Positions 1 through 14,193 of a stretch of 64,000 nucleotides of DNA are shown here, piece after piece. The translations under genes and the position numbers were made by a program. Source of the stretch: Siphonodentalium dalli. Its lineage: Eukaryota > Mollusca > Scaphopoda > Gadilida > Siphonodentaliidae. How positions within the stretch are numbered: position 1 is the stretch's first letter; each line of letters opens with the position of its first letter. The notes beneath the pieces were generated by a model. It was not told the origin of the DNA, did no database searches, and was given only the letters and a program-made list of their open reading frames with translations. The stretch covers positions 256,599,863 through 256,663,862 of the forward strand of contig CP136064.1 of NCBI GenBank assembly GCA_032622095.1, given 5' to 3'.

Positions 1-300
1 ACTGTACACATCTCATTGGTTGGGTTTACGTTGTTGCCCCTTGGTTGACCCAAATTAAGGCATTCCTCACACGCAACAGTTGGAATTATAACGTTGGTCC
101 AATCTTGGGTCAACGCTTACATATTCACGACAGTCCAATATATAGCGTACATACATGTGATATAAATCTCAACGATATGCTTTTTGTTCCGTAAACACAC
201 GTACAAACATCGCTCGCACAATATATGCTACGATATGTCATAAAATACGTTGGATGGTGTCGGTTGGTATATCGGTGGCCCAACGTAATGCCAACGTAGA
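1..300. repeat. Degenerate CCAACGTTGG-type minisatellite
   Basis: Scattered TTGGGT, GTTGGCCCAACG-like and CCAACGTA words, the same vocabulary as the cleaner array at 21930-22262. The left edge is cut by the window. Confidence 0.6.
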
Positions 301-575
301 TGACGTAGAAACCCATATAAAAATTTACCCGGGTAAAACTGGGGGGTTTATCCGGTTTAATCCATGGTAAACCCCGGTTCACCAGGGTAAAATAATATTC
401 TACCCAGGTAAACCCCAATTAAAAAGTCATTATACCGGGGTTAATCCAGGTATATAAAACCAATATCGAGATTGACCCGGGTGTCTTATCCATTTGGTAG
501 GGATTTACCCAGGTGTTTCTCCATCTCATGGTATACCCAGGTGTTTATCCATCTCATGATATACCGGGGTGTTTT
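300..575. repeat. Degenerate ACCTGGGTA-type minisatellite
   Basis: Repeated TACCCGGG, TACCCAGG and ATCCAGG words about 20-35 bp apart. The segment CCCATATAAAAATTTACCC near 303 is the inverse of the end of the related array at 21020-21055. Confidence 0.65.
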
Positions 576-719
576 ACTGTCCATTATGGGAAAAAAGTTA
601 CCAACAGGAGCGAACTTGAATATGTATTTTCTACCAAGCCTTGGTGCTCAAACCTTAAATTACAACAACATATTTCACATGTATAGTTTGGATTACCATT
701 ACATTAATTAATTAATTAA

Positions 720-2440
720 TACAAGGTGTAGATCCACCGTTTTTCTTACGAGTCACTTAGCCAGTTTGATGCAAATTAAAGTGAGAACATGTTGTCATAT
801 GTATACAAATGTATATATTTTTTGTGAAGTTACAATACCACATTTTAGGGCAAAATTGCTCCTTCCAAAATGGCCGCCAAAATGGCAGCTGGAAGTGGAA
901 AATTTTATGTTTTCTCCCACCGATATCTTCTAGATAAGTTAATTATGTATGTGACTGGTTCATAGTTGGGACTATTCTTATTATTATTGTTGTTGTTTTT
1001 TTCATGTTAACTGATCATTGAAGCAATAAAATATGACATTCTTGTGGTCCCAGCCCTTCCGGTCCCTCAAATATTAAATTGCTTACAGAACGTGGTATAA
1101 AATTTCACCAAAAATCACCATTGTGATTCTATTCATTGTTCAACAAGAAATGAACAGAACTGTGCAACGTAACTGAGGCATACCATTACCTATAAATATT
1201 TTAACTCAATTTAATCAAAATTGTCACTTTGTCCCAAACTGGCTGCAAAAATGGCAACAAAAATTTGAAAAAAAGGCAAATATTGCCACATCATGCTATG
1301 TAATCGCTTAGAAGTTGTGATTAGGGAATAAAATGGACTATTCTATCTTACATATATTAAATACTAACATTTGTATGCGGACAAATATGACGTGAATATG
1401 TATACAGGGAGTTTCTATGTGATCATAAAAACAAGGACTTGTGATATATGATCATGGTGTTATCATAGGCCTATAGAGTAATTCCCTCTATACCTATGCA
1501 CCTCGCGGTAGCAGGGTAATGTCGCCCTTGACCTTAATAAATGGTATACTCGTAGGGCGCGCATCTATAATCTCAAATTGACTCCATTCTACCCGTATGT
1601 GCAATTATACATATATATCAAGATGTTCCACCCATTTTGGTGTTCTATAAACCAACAGAAAGAGGCCCGTTAATTAGTTGAATATAACGTGACTGCAAAT
1701 TATGTGGTGAAGGTCGAGTATAGCTCTTGTGACATTACCCCTCTACCGCACCTCACCTGTGACCACATATTCACCTACTGGTTGTTATTTTTGTCGATTT
1801 CGATGTCAAGCTTGTGATAGAAAAATCAGATTTGTTCTTGTAATGTCAGTAGTTACACTAATAACAATTAACTAAGGTGCATCAGAATTGTTAGCATCAT
1901 GTATATAAGACATAAGGTTATTCATCAGCCACAGCTGGTAAGAGATTAAATGGCATGCTAGGGAAAAATTCACCGATTTCCATATATTGGCCGCCATTTT
2001 GAGACAAAATGACAAATTTCTTTCCGCGTTCTGTAAAATAGAATTTTTGAGGGCTCTGAAGGGGCTGGGACCCAAATGAATGGCACGTTTCATTGCTCGA
2101 TGATCATTAACTTGAACAATACAAAATAAAGTCCTTATTCTGAACCAATTCCATAGAGCAGAAACTAATCTACAGGATATTAGTGTAAAAACGTCAAAAA
2201 TTCCGGCAGCCATTTTGGCTAAATTTTGCCTTAAAATGTGGCAATACATCTTAGCTTCATACAAGTATATACATTTGTATACAAAAGCCAAGATGTTTTC
2301 ACTTTAATATGCATCGAATTGACTTAGGGACAAGACTGGGAAAAAAAGGCGGCCATATTGGACGCCATCTTGCCTGGTGTCTACACGGACACTTTTCGCA
2401 TTGACATTGCTTACAAGTTGAGTGACTTAAAATGAGTCGG
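720..2440. mobile_element. Decayed foldback element
   Basis: The left arm (about 745-1385) and right arm (about 1780-2340, reversed) share the order GATGCA..TTAAAGTGA, GTATACAAATGTATA, AAAATGGC and ACTAATATC. Both match the arms of the element at 52668-56687. There is no coding sequence; the centre (1390-1780) shows nothing recognisable. Outer DNA at 2330-2440 (GGCGGCCATATTGGACGCC) recurs at 6500, 7170 and 8020. Confidence 0.6.
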
Positions 2441-3862
2441 GAGCTATATTATATTAGACCCTAAATGAACATAAAAATATTAGGGCATAGAATTACAGTT
2501 TGTAACCTTTAATCTTCAAGATTTCGTTTCGTTTCGTTCGGCACACTAGATATATTCTTCCAACGTGAAATGAGCGCAAAATAGTTAGCGTGTATTTTAT
2601 GGTAATTTTGTCGCAAATTAACATGGATTGACAACAGAAAATGATCGACTAGATACAAATCGGATTGATATTGAGAATTAAATACAAGATTCAACGATTT
2701 TATTCATATGGATGTTCGCATAATATCGAAAGAAAAGTCTTGTCAAAATTATTTATATTTTCAATTTGAGGACCAGGAAACGGACTGAATATGACAGTAC
2801 CAGTACCGGTACTCAATGGCTATTATGGCACGAATGAAAACCACTGGGTCACTCATTACTGATATGCAACTGAGAAGTTTGATCTACAGGCTTCATATCA
2901 GTACTAGTACCTGTACTCTAGGACTACAACTGTACTGTATAAATTAAAAGTTTCCAACTTCCATGTCGATTGGCTAATTAAATTAGCCAATCGACTTGGA
3001 AGTTGGAAACTTTAAAGCGATGATCCTTCGCATTACCACAACAAAGAAATAAGAGTGTCTGGAAGAGTATATGTATACTGTTTTAAAATTATATTGTCCA
3101 GAGACTTTTGGCTCCCAGCATCGAGGTTTGACATTACGCAAATTGCTGCAGCGGTTGGAACAGAAGAAGAATATTGTGATATAAAATCTTATGTTGTACG
3201 GTACATGTATGTAAATTCAGTTCCACTGGTACTGTGCATTAACTGAGCGCATTTGGCAGTGATATGTCACTAACGTATCGGTAGGGCCCAACATCATGTG
3301 TGCTACTACATCTGTCAGGATCCTGACAGATGTCAACAATACAAAATAATTATATCAAGTTCTAGCCTTGAAGTAGTCATCAAAATTGCAAATTAAAACA
3401 CATTGTCAATGAATATTAGTATTTATTACTGCATGCAGTTGGCAAGATTATGAGACGTCACATTTACCCGAAAGCCAAGGAGTAGGCCTTAGTACATGTA
3501 GCAGTACTTACGCAATTGCATCAAGTTGGAACACCTCAACCTATGATACTGAACAGTTAAAATAATGGGACAGATGAACGCTGGACTCAACATAAAAACT
3601 ACTAGTACATGTACATGTATATTCATACAGCATATGGAAAGTTCAAAGATTTTGACAGCACTTTGATTCCATAGGAGGATCCACATGTACTGTACCACCT
3701 CTGGATGATGTATGCTGTGCACATTACAATGAAGTTTACAATGAAGTTAAAACTTCATGTTATAATAGTTTGACTGTTAGCGTTTACTTCACTTCCATTC
3801 CAAATTGAAGATGGACCCAATGTGTTCTTTTTTACAAGTTATTTAGTAATTTACATTTATAT
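2441..3862. other. No gene seen; two palindromes
   Basis: A near-perfect hairpin runs from AAAGTTTCC at 2947 to GGAAACTTT at 3013. A perfect 26-bp palindrome centred on CAGGATCCTG lies at 3308-3333. No conserved protein was recognised. Confidence 0.5.
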
Positions 3863-4142
3863 CTAAAGGTACTCAATCTAATCAGATTGCGGATGAAGAT
3901 GGATAACTCTAAAATCAAGTGGTATTAACTGTAATAACCACTTGATTTTATAGCAATTTGTCTGTTTGACCACATGTTTTCTGGCCGGGCCACATCTCGA
4001 GAAATTAACAAATTTAATAAATCTATATCTGTTCACTCTGAGCTTTTATGAGGGGGTTCCTTGACTCGGAATCAAATATTTATACCCCCGAAGCCAAATA
4101 AATAGTAATTTAGGAGCATCTGATCGGATTGAGTACCTTTAA
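3863..4142. mobile_element. MITE, AGGTACTCAATC family (TTAA-type)
   Basis: Terminal inverted repeats AGGTACTCAATC..GATCAGAT and their reverse end at AGTACCT, flanked by CTAA on the left and TTAA on the right (one mismatch). An inner hairpin around AAATCAAGTGGT..ACCACTTGATTTTA lies at about 3912-3953. Same family as 14194-14636. Non-coding. Confidence 0.7.
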
Positions 4143-6306
4143 AGATGCTCTATCATTTATGATGGGTGTATGAAAAAGTGAAACACAATGGTCAACCGAA
4201 GACAAGTTCAAGTAAGGGTCAATCCACACCGGCCACGAGCGTGCGATTTTGACGTCAGTTTTCTGTCGTCCGTAGCAGCTTATTAAATTATCATAGCATT
4301 TGCGTTTAACTTTAATTGAATTTAATTCTATTCCGGTACAATTCCCAGGGGAGGGGGGGGGCAAATTGTGTGCGAAGTGACTTCACAAGCTTGGAATACA
4401 TGTAAATTGGGATAAAAAAATTAACCAGATGATCCTGTTATTAAGTCGAGCTCTTGCCAGGAATTTTCTCTTCTCATTTATCCTTGCACTTCAGTTATCA
4501 GCATGTTGCTACTAGTAAAGTCTCCCACCATCTTTGTTATCGCGATGACCAATGCAATGTGTCGCCTTCAATTAGAAGGAATTTCATGCATGAAATATCC
4601 TATTTGACAGCGGCCTAATTATCCCGTTTGTTGGCAACAAAGCGAGAAATCAACGAAGTATAAAATCACTGCTGTGATCTAATCATGGTCAGCGATTCTG
4701 TCGCTTGCAGTGTGAATATAAAAATTGCGCGCTTTGAAGTTTGAACTGCTACAGATGACAAAAAAATGGCTGTTATATTCATGCGCTCGCATCCGGTGTG
4801 GATCGACCTTAAGAAAATGTTTTTTAAGACAGTTTAGACATGCGCACATGTTTAACTAGTTCCATGTGAAGTCCAGTGAACATGTTTATGTGTAGTTTAA
4901 GGTCACTAATAAGATCTTTAATGCATGTTTGTATATCCAAATACAAGCATGTCAAATTTCTTCCCTGGCTCAACATTATGCACAATATACATCTGTAGCA
5001 TATACCGGTATCTCATCTGATTTTGCGAGAATCTACATGTAAACATACTTTTTTTCACGAGAATCCAGGGTAATTTGCGAGAATATTTACAGGAATCTAG
5101 ATTTGGATTCTCGCCAAAATATAAGCCCTGATTAAGATTCGACGATAATTACCGAATCGATTTTTGTAATGATTCTCGCGAAACTTTTCCATTTTCAGTG
5201 CTTAATGATTAACTTGATTTGTCATTTGATTCTTGCAAAATTAATTGTACTAGTATTTTGGGCCCTGCATTGCCAATTTTTTTTACAAAACCGACAATAA
5301 GTAGTGAAGATATCATTTATATTTATTAAATATAAGTACTTAATTTATTTAATTAATTATAAAAATTGCAAGTTGGTGGTTATACTGGTGCACTGTACTT
5401 GTTTTAAAGCACATTAACTGTGTACCTGTATATTGTATGTGAATAAAGATCTTATTAGTGACCCAAACTACACAACACTTCACAAGAGGCTACATTGTAT
5501 TCTTAAACATAACTACAATGTATCTGTATTCATGCAATACAACTGTTATATGGTTGGTGCCAACTTGGTGGGCTTATACAAGGTTGTACCTCAGGAAAAT
5601 CAAACTGTTCAGGATTAACAAAAAACTAATCATATCTGAAAATAGATTGGTATAATGCCAATATCTTTGAATAATAACACAGAACGTTATACTAAATAAA
5701 TGTACACTTTCATTTTCACTTATCATCTAGTTGATGAGAAAACATGATTTTATGGTGTTATATGACACTTTTAAAAGTAAAAAAAATAAACAATCTTGTC
5801 AACATGTTCATGTATACAACATATTAATTTTGATGATTGCCGCATCTTCGTTACTAGTAGTCTCTGTCACCCAGGCTAAGGAAGATACGCCCTCATGCCA
5901 TTCTTCTACAAAACAATCTCATCAGAATTATCTTATCGGGAATGGTTTCTAATATAAAATATACAACATTCATAAATGACAAATATTTTTCATGGAGAAC
6001 CCAGGTACAACATTTTACAACACAAATTTCCCTGAAAAACATTGAAAAATGGCATTTATACCTGAAAATTTGACAAGTTATCTCGGGAACGGTACCCGTA
6101 GATTCCGAGAATGCAATAAACAGTTTCGCTCCAAAATGGCAGGTACAACCTTTTAGAAGCCCACTGACAATTACATGTACTAGTAGTTGTATTTGTGATT
6201 TGTTATTGGTTGTGTTTGGCGTTTAGATGGAGTGATGGACAATAAATGACATCAAATGTGTCAAAATTTAGCAGTGCAGCCATCACAGTTACCTAAGATA
6301 AACAGA
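4143..6306. other. Intergenic, no gene seen
   Basis: AT-rich DNA with short chance frames only. Nothing shows protein-like composition or splice structure I can defend. Confidence 0.5.
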
Positions 6307-8803
6307 ATTAAATAACACCCGAAAGAAATTCCAAATGAGCATATAAAAGTACATGTAGCATTTATGTCGACTATGGTTTAAACATACATGTAACTTATAA
6401 GTTCATAAATTGATTTATGACAAAATGGATTGGAGGACAAGTGCTATAACCACTTGGATTATCCTCCTCTTTCTAAAACACTATGAAATCCATAGTTGTT
6501 GCATCGAATTGACTTAGGGACGCGACTGGAAAAAAGGCGGCCATATTGGACGCCATCTTGCCTGGTGTCTACACGACACTTTTCGCATTGACATTGCTTA
6601 CAAGTTGAGTGAATTAAATAACACCCGAAAGAAATTCCAAATGAGCATATAAAAGTACATGTAGCATTTATGTCGACTATGGTTTAAACATACATGTTCT
6701 CTGTTCATTGTTCCATCCTACATAAACATAGGACTCTCTCAAATAAAACATCGCCTTAGCTTGAGAGGCGCCATATTCGGTTTGGAAAACCTGAACCATT
6801 ACAGTAGATTTACAATGTCAAATTGAATGGGAAATCTTTAAGCAATTATAATTACAGGCTCTTTGAAATATTCGAAAATTGATATAATAAACTTAATTTA
6901 TTCATTTCTAACGTAATTGATCAGAGTATGATCAGACTAACAGTTTGTTTGGTATATTTCTCTGTAATCGAGGCCTTCTTTGGTGGGACAATATTATCCA
7001 TTTAGCCGGACAGCTATATTCTCTTTCCAAACGAATCAGCTGTGCCCTAATTAATCGACCCGCCTTATCGAGGTTGACAACTAGTATTTAGTACCGCAGT
7101 CCATAACAAATCGATACACAAGACAAGATGTTTTCACTTTAATATGCATCGAATTGACTTAGGGACTCGACTAGAAAAAAAAAGGCCATATTGGACGCCA
7201 TCTTGCCTGGTGTCTACACGGACACTTTTCGCATTGACATTGCTTACAAGTTGAGTGAATTAAATAACACCCGAAATAAATTCCAAATGAGCATATAAAA
7301 GTACATGTAGCATTTATGTCGACTATGGTTTAAACATACATGTAACTTATATGTTCATAAATTGATTTATGACAAAATGGATTGGAGGACAAGTGCTATA
7401 ACCACTTGGATTATCCTCCTCTCTCTAAAACACTATGAAATCCCTAGTTGTTTCAACACTACATATACATGTACATGTATGCCGTCAGGCCTTAACCACA
7501 TTACGGCATAAATCCATTATTTGGCATGCATCTCTCAGGATCTCTGTTCATTGTTCCAACCTACATAAACATAGGACTCTCTCAAATAAAACATCGCCTT
7601 AGCTTGAGAGGCGCCATATTCGGTTTGGAAAACCTGAACCATTACAGTAGATTTACAATGTCAAATTGAATGGGAAATCTTTAAGCAATTATAATTACAG
7701 GCTCTTTGAAATATTCGAAAATTGATATAATAAACTTAATTTATTCATTTCTAACGTAATTGATCAGAGTATGATCAGACTAACAGTTTGCTTGGTATAT
7801 TTCTCTGTAATCGAGGCCTGCTTTGGTGGGACAATATTATCGATTTAGCCGGACAGCTATATTCTCTTTCCAAACGAATCAGCTGTGCCCTAATTAATCG
7901 ACCCGCCTTATCGAGGTTGACAACTAGTATTTAGTACCGCAGTCCATAACAAATCGATACACAAGACAAGATGTTTTCACTTTAATATGCATCGAATTGA
8001 CTTAGGGACTCGACTGGAAAAAAGGCGGCCATATTGGACGCTATCTTGCCTGGTGTCTACACGGACACTTTTCGCATTGACATTGCTTACAAGTTGAGTG
8101 AATTAAATAACACCCGAAATAAGTTCCAAATGAGCATATAAAAGTACATGTAGCATTTATGTCGACTATGGTTTAAACATACATGTAACTTATATGTTCA
8201 TAAATTGATTTATGACAACATGGATTGGAGGACAAGTGCTATAACCACTTGGATTATCATCCTCTCTCTAAAACACTATGAAATCCCTAGTTGTTTCAAC
8301 ACTACATATACATGTACATGTATGCCGTCAGGCCTTAACCACATTACGGCATAAATCCATTATTTGGCATGCATCTCTCAGGATCTCTGTTCATTGTTCC
8401 ATCCTACATAAACATAGGACTCTCTCAAATAAAACATCGCCTTAGCTTGAGAGGCGCCATATTCGGTTTGGAAAACCTGAACCATTACAGTAGATTTACA
8501 ATGTCAAATTGAATGGGAAATCTTTAAGCAATTATAATTACAGGATCTTTGAAATATTCGAAAATTGATATAATAAACTTAATTTATTCATTTCTAACGT
8601 AATTGATCAGAGTATGATCAGACTAACAGTTTGTTTGGTATATTTCTCTGTAATCGAGGCCTGCTTTGGTGGGACAATATTATCGATTTAGCCGGACAGC
8701 TATATTCTCTTTCCAAACGAATCAGCTGTGCCCTAATTAATCGACCCGCCTTATCGAGGTTGACAACTAGTATTTAGTACCACAGTCCATAACAAATCGA
8801 TCA
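6307..8803. repeat. Large tandem array, 842-bp unit
   Basis: Starts of successive units (TTGAGTGA) lie at 6604, 7251 and 8093. The last full step is 842 bp; the earlier copies carry internal deletions of about 200 bp. Full copies are nearly identical. Each unit includes GCATCGAATTGACTTAGGGA and GGCCATATTGGACGCC, the outer end of the foldback family. Small ORFs inside are not conserved as proteins. Confidence 0.9.
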
Positions 8804-9423
8804 ACCGCAGTCAGTTATACAATAGTTTGATAGTATATAGCGATAAAATGCATGGATTCATCATTCACGATCATTACAGCCCTAATTCAGGCTAGTTGAT
8901 ACTAGTATACAATATCTGCTGGTACTAGTACATGTACATTTAAAATTCATGTTTGCATGATAATGTTTAATAGTTTTGTTTGTCGATATGTTATTGAACT
9001 GCCACTATACTTATAAGAAGAAAATGTGGGCGCTGTAAGACAGTACTGTTTGTAACAGCGGTGTTGTCGATCAATCTAAATACCGTAAATACTATGAGGC
9101 ATTGCAGCGGTCGGCGGCATTGTAATTGAATGCGGTTGAACAGTCAAATACCGGTGCTCAATCTTTTTGCTGGGGTGGGGTAATTTAATTAGGACAAATG
9201 TTAAAAATATAACGGTACTTTTTTGTTAACAGCATCTTTGGCAAGTCTTTGCCCGAACAGCATCATAGCAATTCAGCAGGGCCCAACCGCATCATAGCAC
9301 ATTAGCAGGACCACTTGCACAGGGGTGTATTTACAGTGTCAAATCGAATGAGCATCTTTTAACAATAATTTTGAACAATTTCCTAGAAGTGTTCGAAAAT
9401 TGAGAACTGAATTTATATTTTTT
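8804..9423. other. Intergenic, no gene seen
   Basis: Follows the tandem array. The last part before 9424 begins to resemble the unit of the next duplication (GTGTCAAATCGAATG). No coding signal. Confidence 0.45.
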
Positions 9424-10597
9424 ATTATGAGGTTTCGATTTGAAAATTTCTAACTTAGCTTATCAGGGTTAACGGACTACCAGTATGTTTGGTATATTTT
9501 TCTGTAATCGACTCCTGTTGAGGTGGGGAAATATCATCCATTGTCGGACAGCTATATTCTCTTTCCCAACAAAGTCCATAGAGCATACATGGAAAATTAC
9601 AGCTATGCTTTAATTGATCAACTCGCCTTTAAAGGTTGACCACCGGGTATTACCGCAGTATCCAAGCGTGTTCATGCGATCAACCGCAGCCAGTTATACC
9701 GCCACAGACCGTGGTCCACCTCACATTTGCGGTTAGGCTGTATTTTTCATGCGACGTTTATATGAATTTTTTTTTAAAGTTGACATTGTAACCACACCAG
9801 AGAAAAAAAAATTATTGTTTCAAAATGTCTAGATAGAATTCAGAATTTTTGTGGTAAAAAGAAATTAACTTGGTTATCACAGTTAACAAATATTACTGTG
9901 GTAAGATTATCAGCGGATACCGCATGTCAACAGGGACTGCATGCTCTACTTAATGATCTGGTTTCACATGTTTATAACTGGATACAGTTCATTTTAAAGG
10001 TACTCAATCTATTATGAGGTTTCGATTTGAAAATTTCTAACTTAGCTTATCAGGGTTAACGGACTACCAGTATGTTTGGTATATGTTTATGTAATCGACT
10101 CCTGCTGAGGTGGGGAAATATCATCCATTGTCGGACAGCTATATTCTCTTTCCCAACAAAGTCCATAGAGCATACATGGAAAATTACAGCTATGCTTTAA
10201 TTGATCAACTCGCCTTTAAAGGTTGACCACCGGGTATTACCGCAGTATTCAAGCGTGTTCATGCGATCAGCCGCAGCCAGTTATACCGCCACAGACCGTG
10301 GTCCACCTCACATTTGCGGTTAGGCTGTATTTTTCATGCGACGTTTATATGAATTTTTTTTTAAAGTTGACATTGTAACCACACCAGAGAAAAAAAAATT
10401 ATTGTTTCAAAATGTCTAGATAGAATTCAGAATTTTTGTGGTAAAAAAAAAATAACTTGGTTATCACAGTTAACAAATATTACTGTGGTAAGATTATCAG
10501 CGGATACCGCATGTCAACAGGGACTGCATGCTCTAATTAATTATCTGGTTTCACATGTTTATAACTGGATACAGTTCATTTTAAAGGTACTCAATCT
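9424..10597. repeat. Tandem duplication, 587-bp unit
   Basis: Copies 9424-10010 and 10011-10597 start ATTATGAGGTTTCGATTTG and end AAAGGTACTCAATCT; they differ at few positions. The unit is a diverged relative of part of the 842-bp array (both contain TTTGGTATAT, GGACAGCTATATTCTCTTTCC and a TTAATTGATCAACTCGCC-like word). Each ends in one terminus of the AGGTACTCAATC MITE. Confidence 0.9.
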
Positions 10598-11289
10598 GGT
10601 TCGATGATCCCCATATAATCAGATTCCAACAACGACAAATTTAGAAATGCTGACCACTGTCAACTATAGTATAAAATTGCCCAACATGTGTTATTCATCA
10701 ACATGTTCTAAAAAATTTGGCCTTATTAACAGAAAGCCCCTTGATTTTAGTTATCGATCTTCATCTGAAATTTGGTCTGAGACCGTCGACTGTTTTCTGG
10801 GCCACTAATAATTCTTGATCGTATAAATAGTATATCATTGATAGTGTATCCCAATACAATGAATCATTACGTCCCACACAAAATGGGAACTACAGTTTTC
10901 TCTCATTGATTTTAACTCAATAACCACATAGTAAATTGGAAGTTTTCCATGGAAATGGGTCGATTAGTCTACTTCGACTTGATTTTTTATTGTCGGTTAG
11001 TCAACTATGAAAAACCCAAGCCATTTCAACACTAATGCAGTATCCGCTGGTATTAAATCTTACTGCAGTAATATTTTTGTTAACGGCTGTAACCAAGTGA
11101 ATTACTGCAGTGTTTCAACCGTGGTACACCACATTAATTTTTCTCATGACAGCATTTTAGCCAGATAATTTTTTACAGTACCTACCATGACGTACATGTA
11201 CCATATGTTCTATTTAGGGATAGACCATTATATGTCACTGTGTGGGTTTAGATTATAGAATTGGTGCAGTTGCAAACTGCATCACTGAC
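10598..11289. other. Intergenic, no gene seen
   Basis: No coding or structural signal beyond a solitary MITE end at the left boundary. Confidence 0.4.
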
Positions 11290-12515
11290 TTACTCATTTG
11301 CAGCCTCTCGTTGCAAATGGAGGGCTTTTAATACATTTACATGTGTATAGTTCCTCGGTGTAATTTGGCTTTTTGGATGAAATTCATGAAAACAAAAAAT
11401 CGATAATTCCATACAATGCGGACAATTTGATTGACATTTAAAGCAGAAATATAGCTTGGACCAATTCATTGGGTCACAGAACCATTACCTCAATCATGTA
11501 CATGTACAGTATTGCATGTACCTCAATCATATTTATGATGATTGAATGATAGTGCGTTAGTCCGAGTGTTCGTTACTAGTAGTCCGATGGGTTCGATTGT
11601 CAAGAAGTTCAATAGTTTGAGGGTTCAATAGTCCAAAGGTTCAGTGTTACCTGGGTTGAGAGTATCAATTACTGTCGTACAAAGTTATTTACTTGAGACT
11701 TAACATGTATTGTCGATATACATGTACATGTACACAATGCATGTTTTATCCAATTGATATTTTATGAATATATCTACACACAACTTCACAAGCCCCTGGT
11801 GAAAAATACAATAATACCAATATAGACTATACCAGTGACTGGTATAGTCTATATTGGTATTTCATTTTTTTCCCTAGGGGCCTGGGCATGTAGATGTACT
11901 GATAGATGCTTCGGGGAAGATATTTTATGTATAATTGGGTGTCTACTACTAGTATGTTACCTACATGTAACTCGCTATAAACTGGGCCTGAAGATTATAA
12001 CTTGGGAGACAATTATTATTGCGGCCTCTCATTGTAAATGGGGGCCTCTTGGGCCGTCTTGGTACATTTACGTGTACTGGTACATGTATGTAGTCCTTCA
12101 TTGCAATTTGGATGAAAACAAAAAATCGGTAGGTCGATACAATTGGAACAATTTGAATGACATTTACTAGTAAATCAGAAAAATTACTTGGACCATTTCC
12201 TGATGTCACATAACCATTAACTCAATCATGTACAGTGCGTTAGTCGGAGTGTTCATTACTAGTAGTTCGATTGTCAGGAAGTGCAATAGTTTGAGGGTTC
12301 AAATGGTCCAACGGTTCAATTCATGGTACCCGGGTTTGAAAGAATTGATTGTGTTTTACAACACATTAATTTTAGTTATATACATGTATGGTAATAGTAT
12401 TACCCTCATACAAAATAAATTACTCATGACATAACATGTATTGCCCATAAAAATGTACACAAATTAATGCAATATTTATGCAATTGATAGTTTATGCATA
12501 CATGTACTGATGCTT
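11290..12515. repeat. Diverged direct duplication, offset about 685 bp
   Basis: Blocks around 11290-11780 and 12015-12510 share GCCTCTC, AAAACAAAAAATCG, GTGCGTTAGTC.GAGTGTTC, ACTAGTAGT and TTTGAGGGTTCAA in order. Small ORFs fall in this repeat and are not supported. Confidence 0.75.
11813..11861. repeat. 49-bp perfect palindrome
   Basis: Two 24-nt arms (AATACCAATATAGACTATAC..) separated by a single G at the centre (CCAGTGACTGG). It sits between the two duplicated blocks. Confidence 0.9.
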
Positions 12516-12777
12516 TGGGGAAGATATTTTGTGATCTGACTGCCTCGCTATAAACTAATGAAGATTACACATTTTGAGACAATATACACTGTATAATAAC
12601 CAAACAGTGGGACTATTAAACACCCAGGTTAGCAGACTCTCGGACTAATGCACAGTAATCAAATGATTTCCGGATGGATCTCACAAATTTAAAGATAAAA
12701 ATATTGTTAGGTGAATCAGCTACATGTGCAGGTACATGTACTTGTAAATGAAGTAAATTGAAAACATTTAAGTACAA

Positions 12778-13434
12778 TTTTCAGGCGGTACGCGGTATGA
12801 TTCATACCCCTCTGCTAATTTGGTAGTCGGGATTCATTTGCACAGTTTAACCGGTATTCAGGATTCAACAAAAAGGCCGATTTGCAGATTTTCTGGCACA
12901 AAATTAATTTTGTTTTACTATTTACCAGCCCAAATGACATTTATGATGTAATTCAGTCTATTATCTAAAGTATATGTATGGATACAACTTCAGCAAATAC
13001 TAGTACATGTATATGAAAACTATATTATTAGTTTAATATTAGTTTTCATTCAATATTTTCTTACTTGTAACTGGTACGCATGATTCAACCTATTACATTA
13101 ACTGGTATTGAGGGGGCGAGGCGGCGACCCCTTCCAGACTGGACTATTCAATTGTGATTGGCCTTTATGAGGGTGTTACCCCTCTACCACCCATGAATAC
13201 TGAACACCAGTTAGCAGTGTTCTCACATTTGCTGGAATAGTATCCAAAACATCAACATATCAAGAGGTATTATACTGAATTAGATAATTTGGGCTGGAAT
13301 ATACTCAAAATTTAATTTTGTGCTATAATATCTGCATACCAGCCTTTTTGCTGAATCATGAATGCCGGTTATATTGCCGTGTGAAATCCTAGTACCAGAT
13401 AACATTGGGTATGTATATAGCATACCACCTGAAA
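12778..13434. mobile_element. Non-autonomous inverted-repeat DNA element
   Basis: Ends TTTCAGGCGGTACGCGGTAT and, reversed, TTTTCAGGTGGTATGC. Longer matching arms near 12850-12920 and 13310-13380 share AACCGGTATTCA, CAAAAAGGC and CACAAAATTAA. Interior is non-coding. Confidence 0.65.
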
Positions 13435-14193
13435 ATGGCCTGAATATCGCTTACCAAAGCGGGGCGGGGGTGTGTATGTGTGACACCCCCCTTGATCATA
13501 GTCTGTATTATACAGGGTATGTTAACTGTTTCGAGTTAATGTAATTGTTTAATCTCTACCATCTGAATACTATTTATAGCATATATTGCTATCTGATCAA
13601 TTGCTACCGATATAAAAAAGGATAAAGATGGTGTGTCTCTTTCCCAAATGTTCTGTTTACATGTACATTTGGGAGTTTATTAGTCAGATAATAACAGTCA
13701 ACATGTCCTTCTAACACTATTAAATAATGTGTTCTTATGAACCAGGACAAAATATGGCTATTTCTGGAGCATTACAGCATACTATTACAAATCTATATTT
13801 TTATGCAGTAACATAATGACAGGAAACATGTCCTTAGACTAAGAAATAATGATTTTTTGGTATACATACATTATGTATTTCACATCAGAGCTCATGTGTA
13901 TACTCACATTAGTTTATGTCATTCAAAGGGAGAAACTCATTTAGAAAGATTAAATGAGACAAAACTACCTCACTCTAGATGTAGTTGCAAGGTACATGTA
14001 TACGTGTAAATGCCATTGGAACTAAAATCATGATTTTTGTGTCCACCGGTATGTCATGTACCGGTATACATTGCAACTACATGTACATGTAACTTGCCTA
14101 ACATACCATATACATGTATGAAGAGGGAAGTTTTAAGTGTTTTTAATCAAAATTTTAACCCAACTCTTGACAGTAAGTTTTAACCCATGCAGT
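13435..14193. other. Intergenic, no gene seen
   Basis: Only ACATGTAC-type words and chance frames. Confidence 0.4.
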
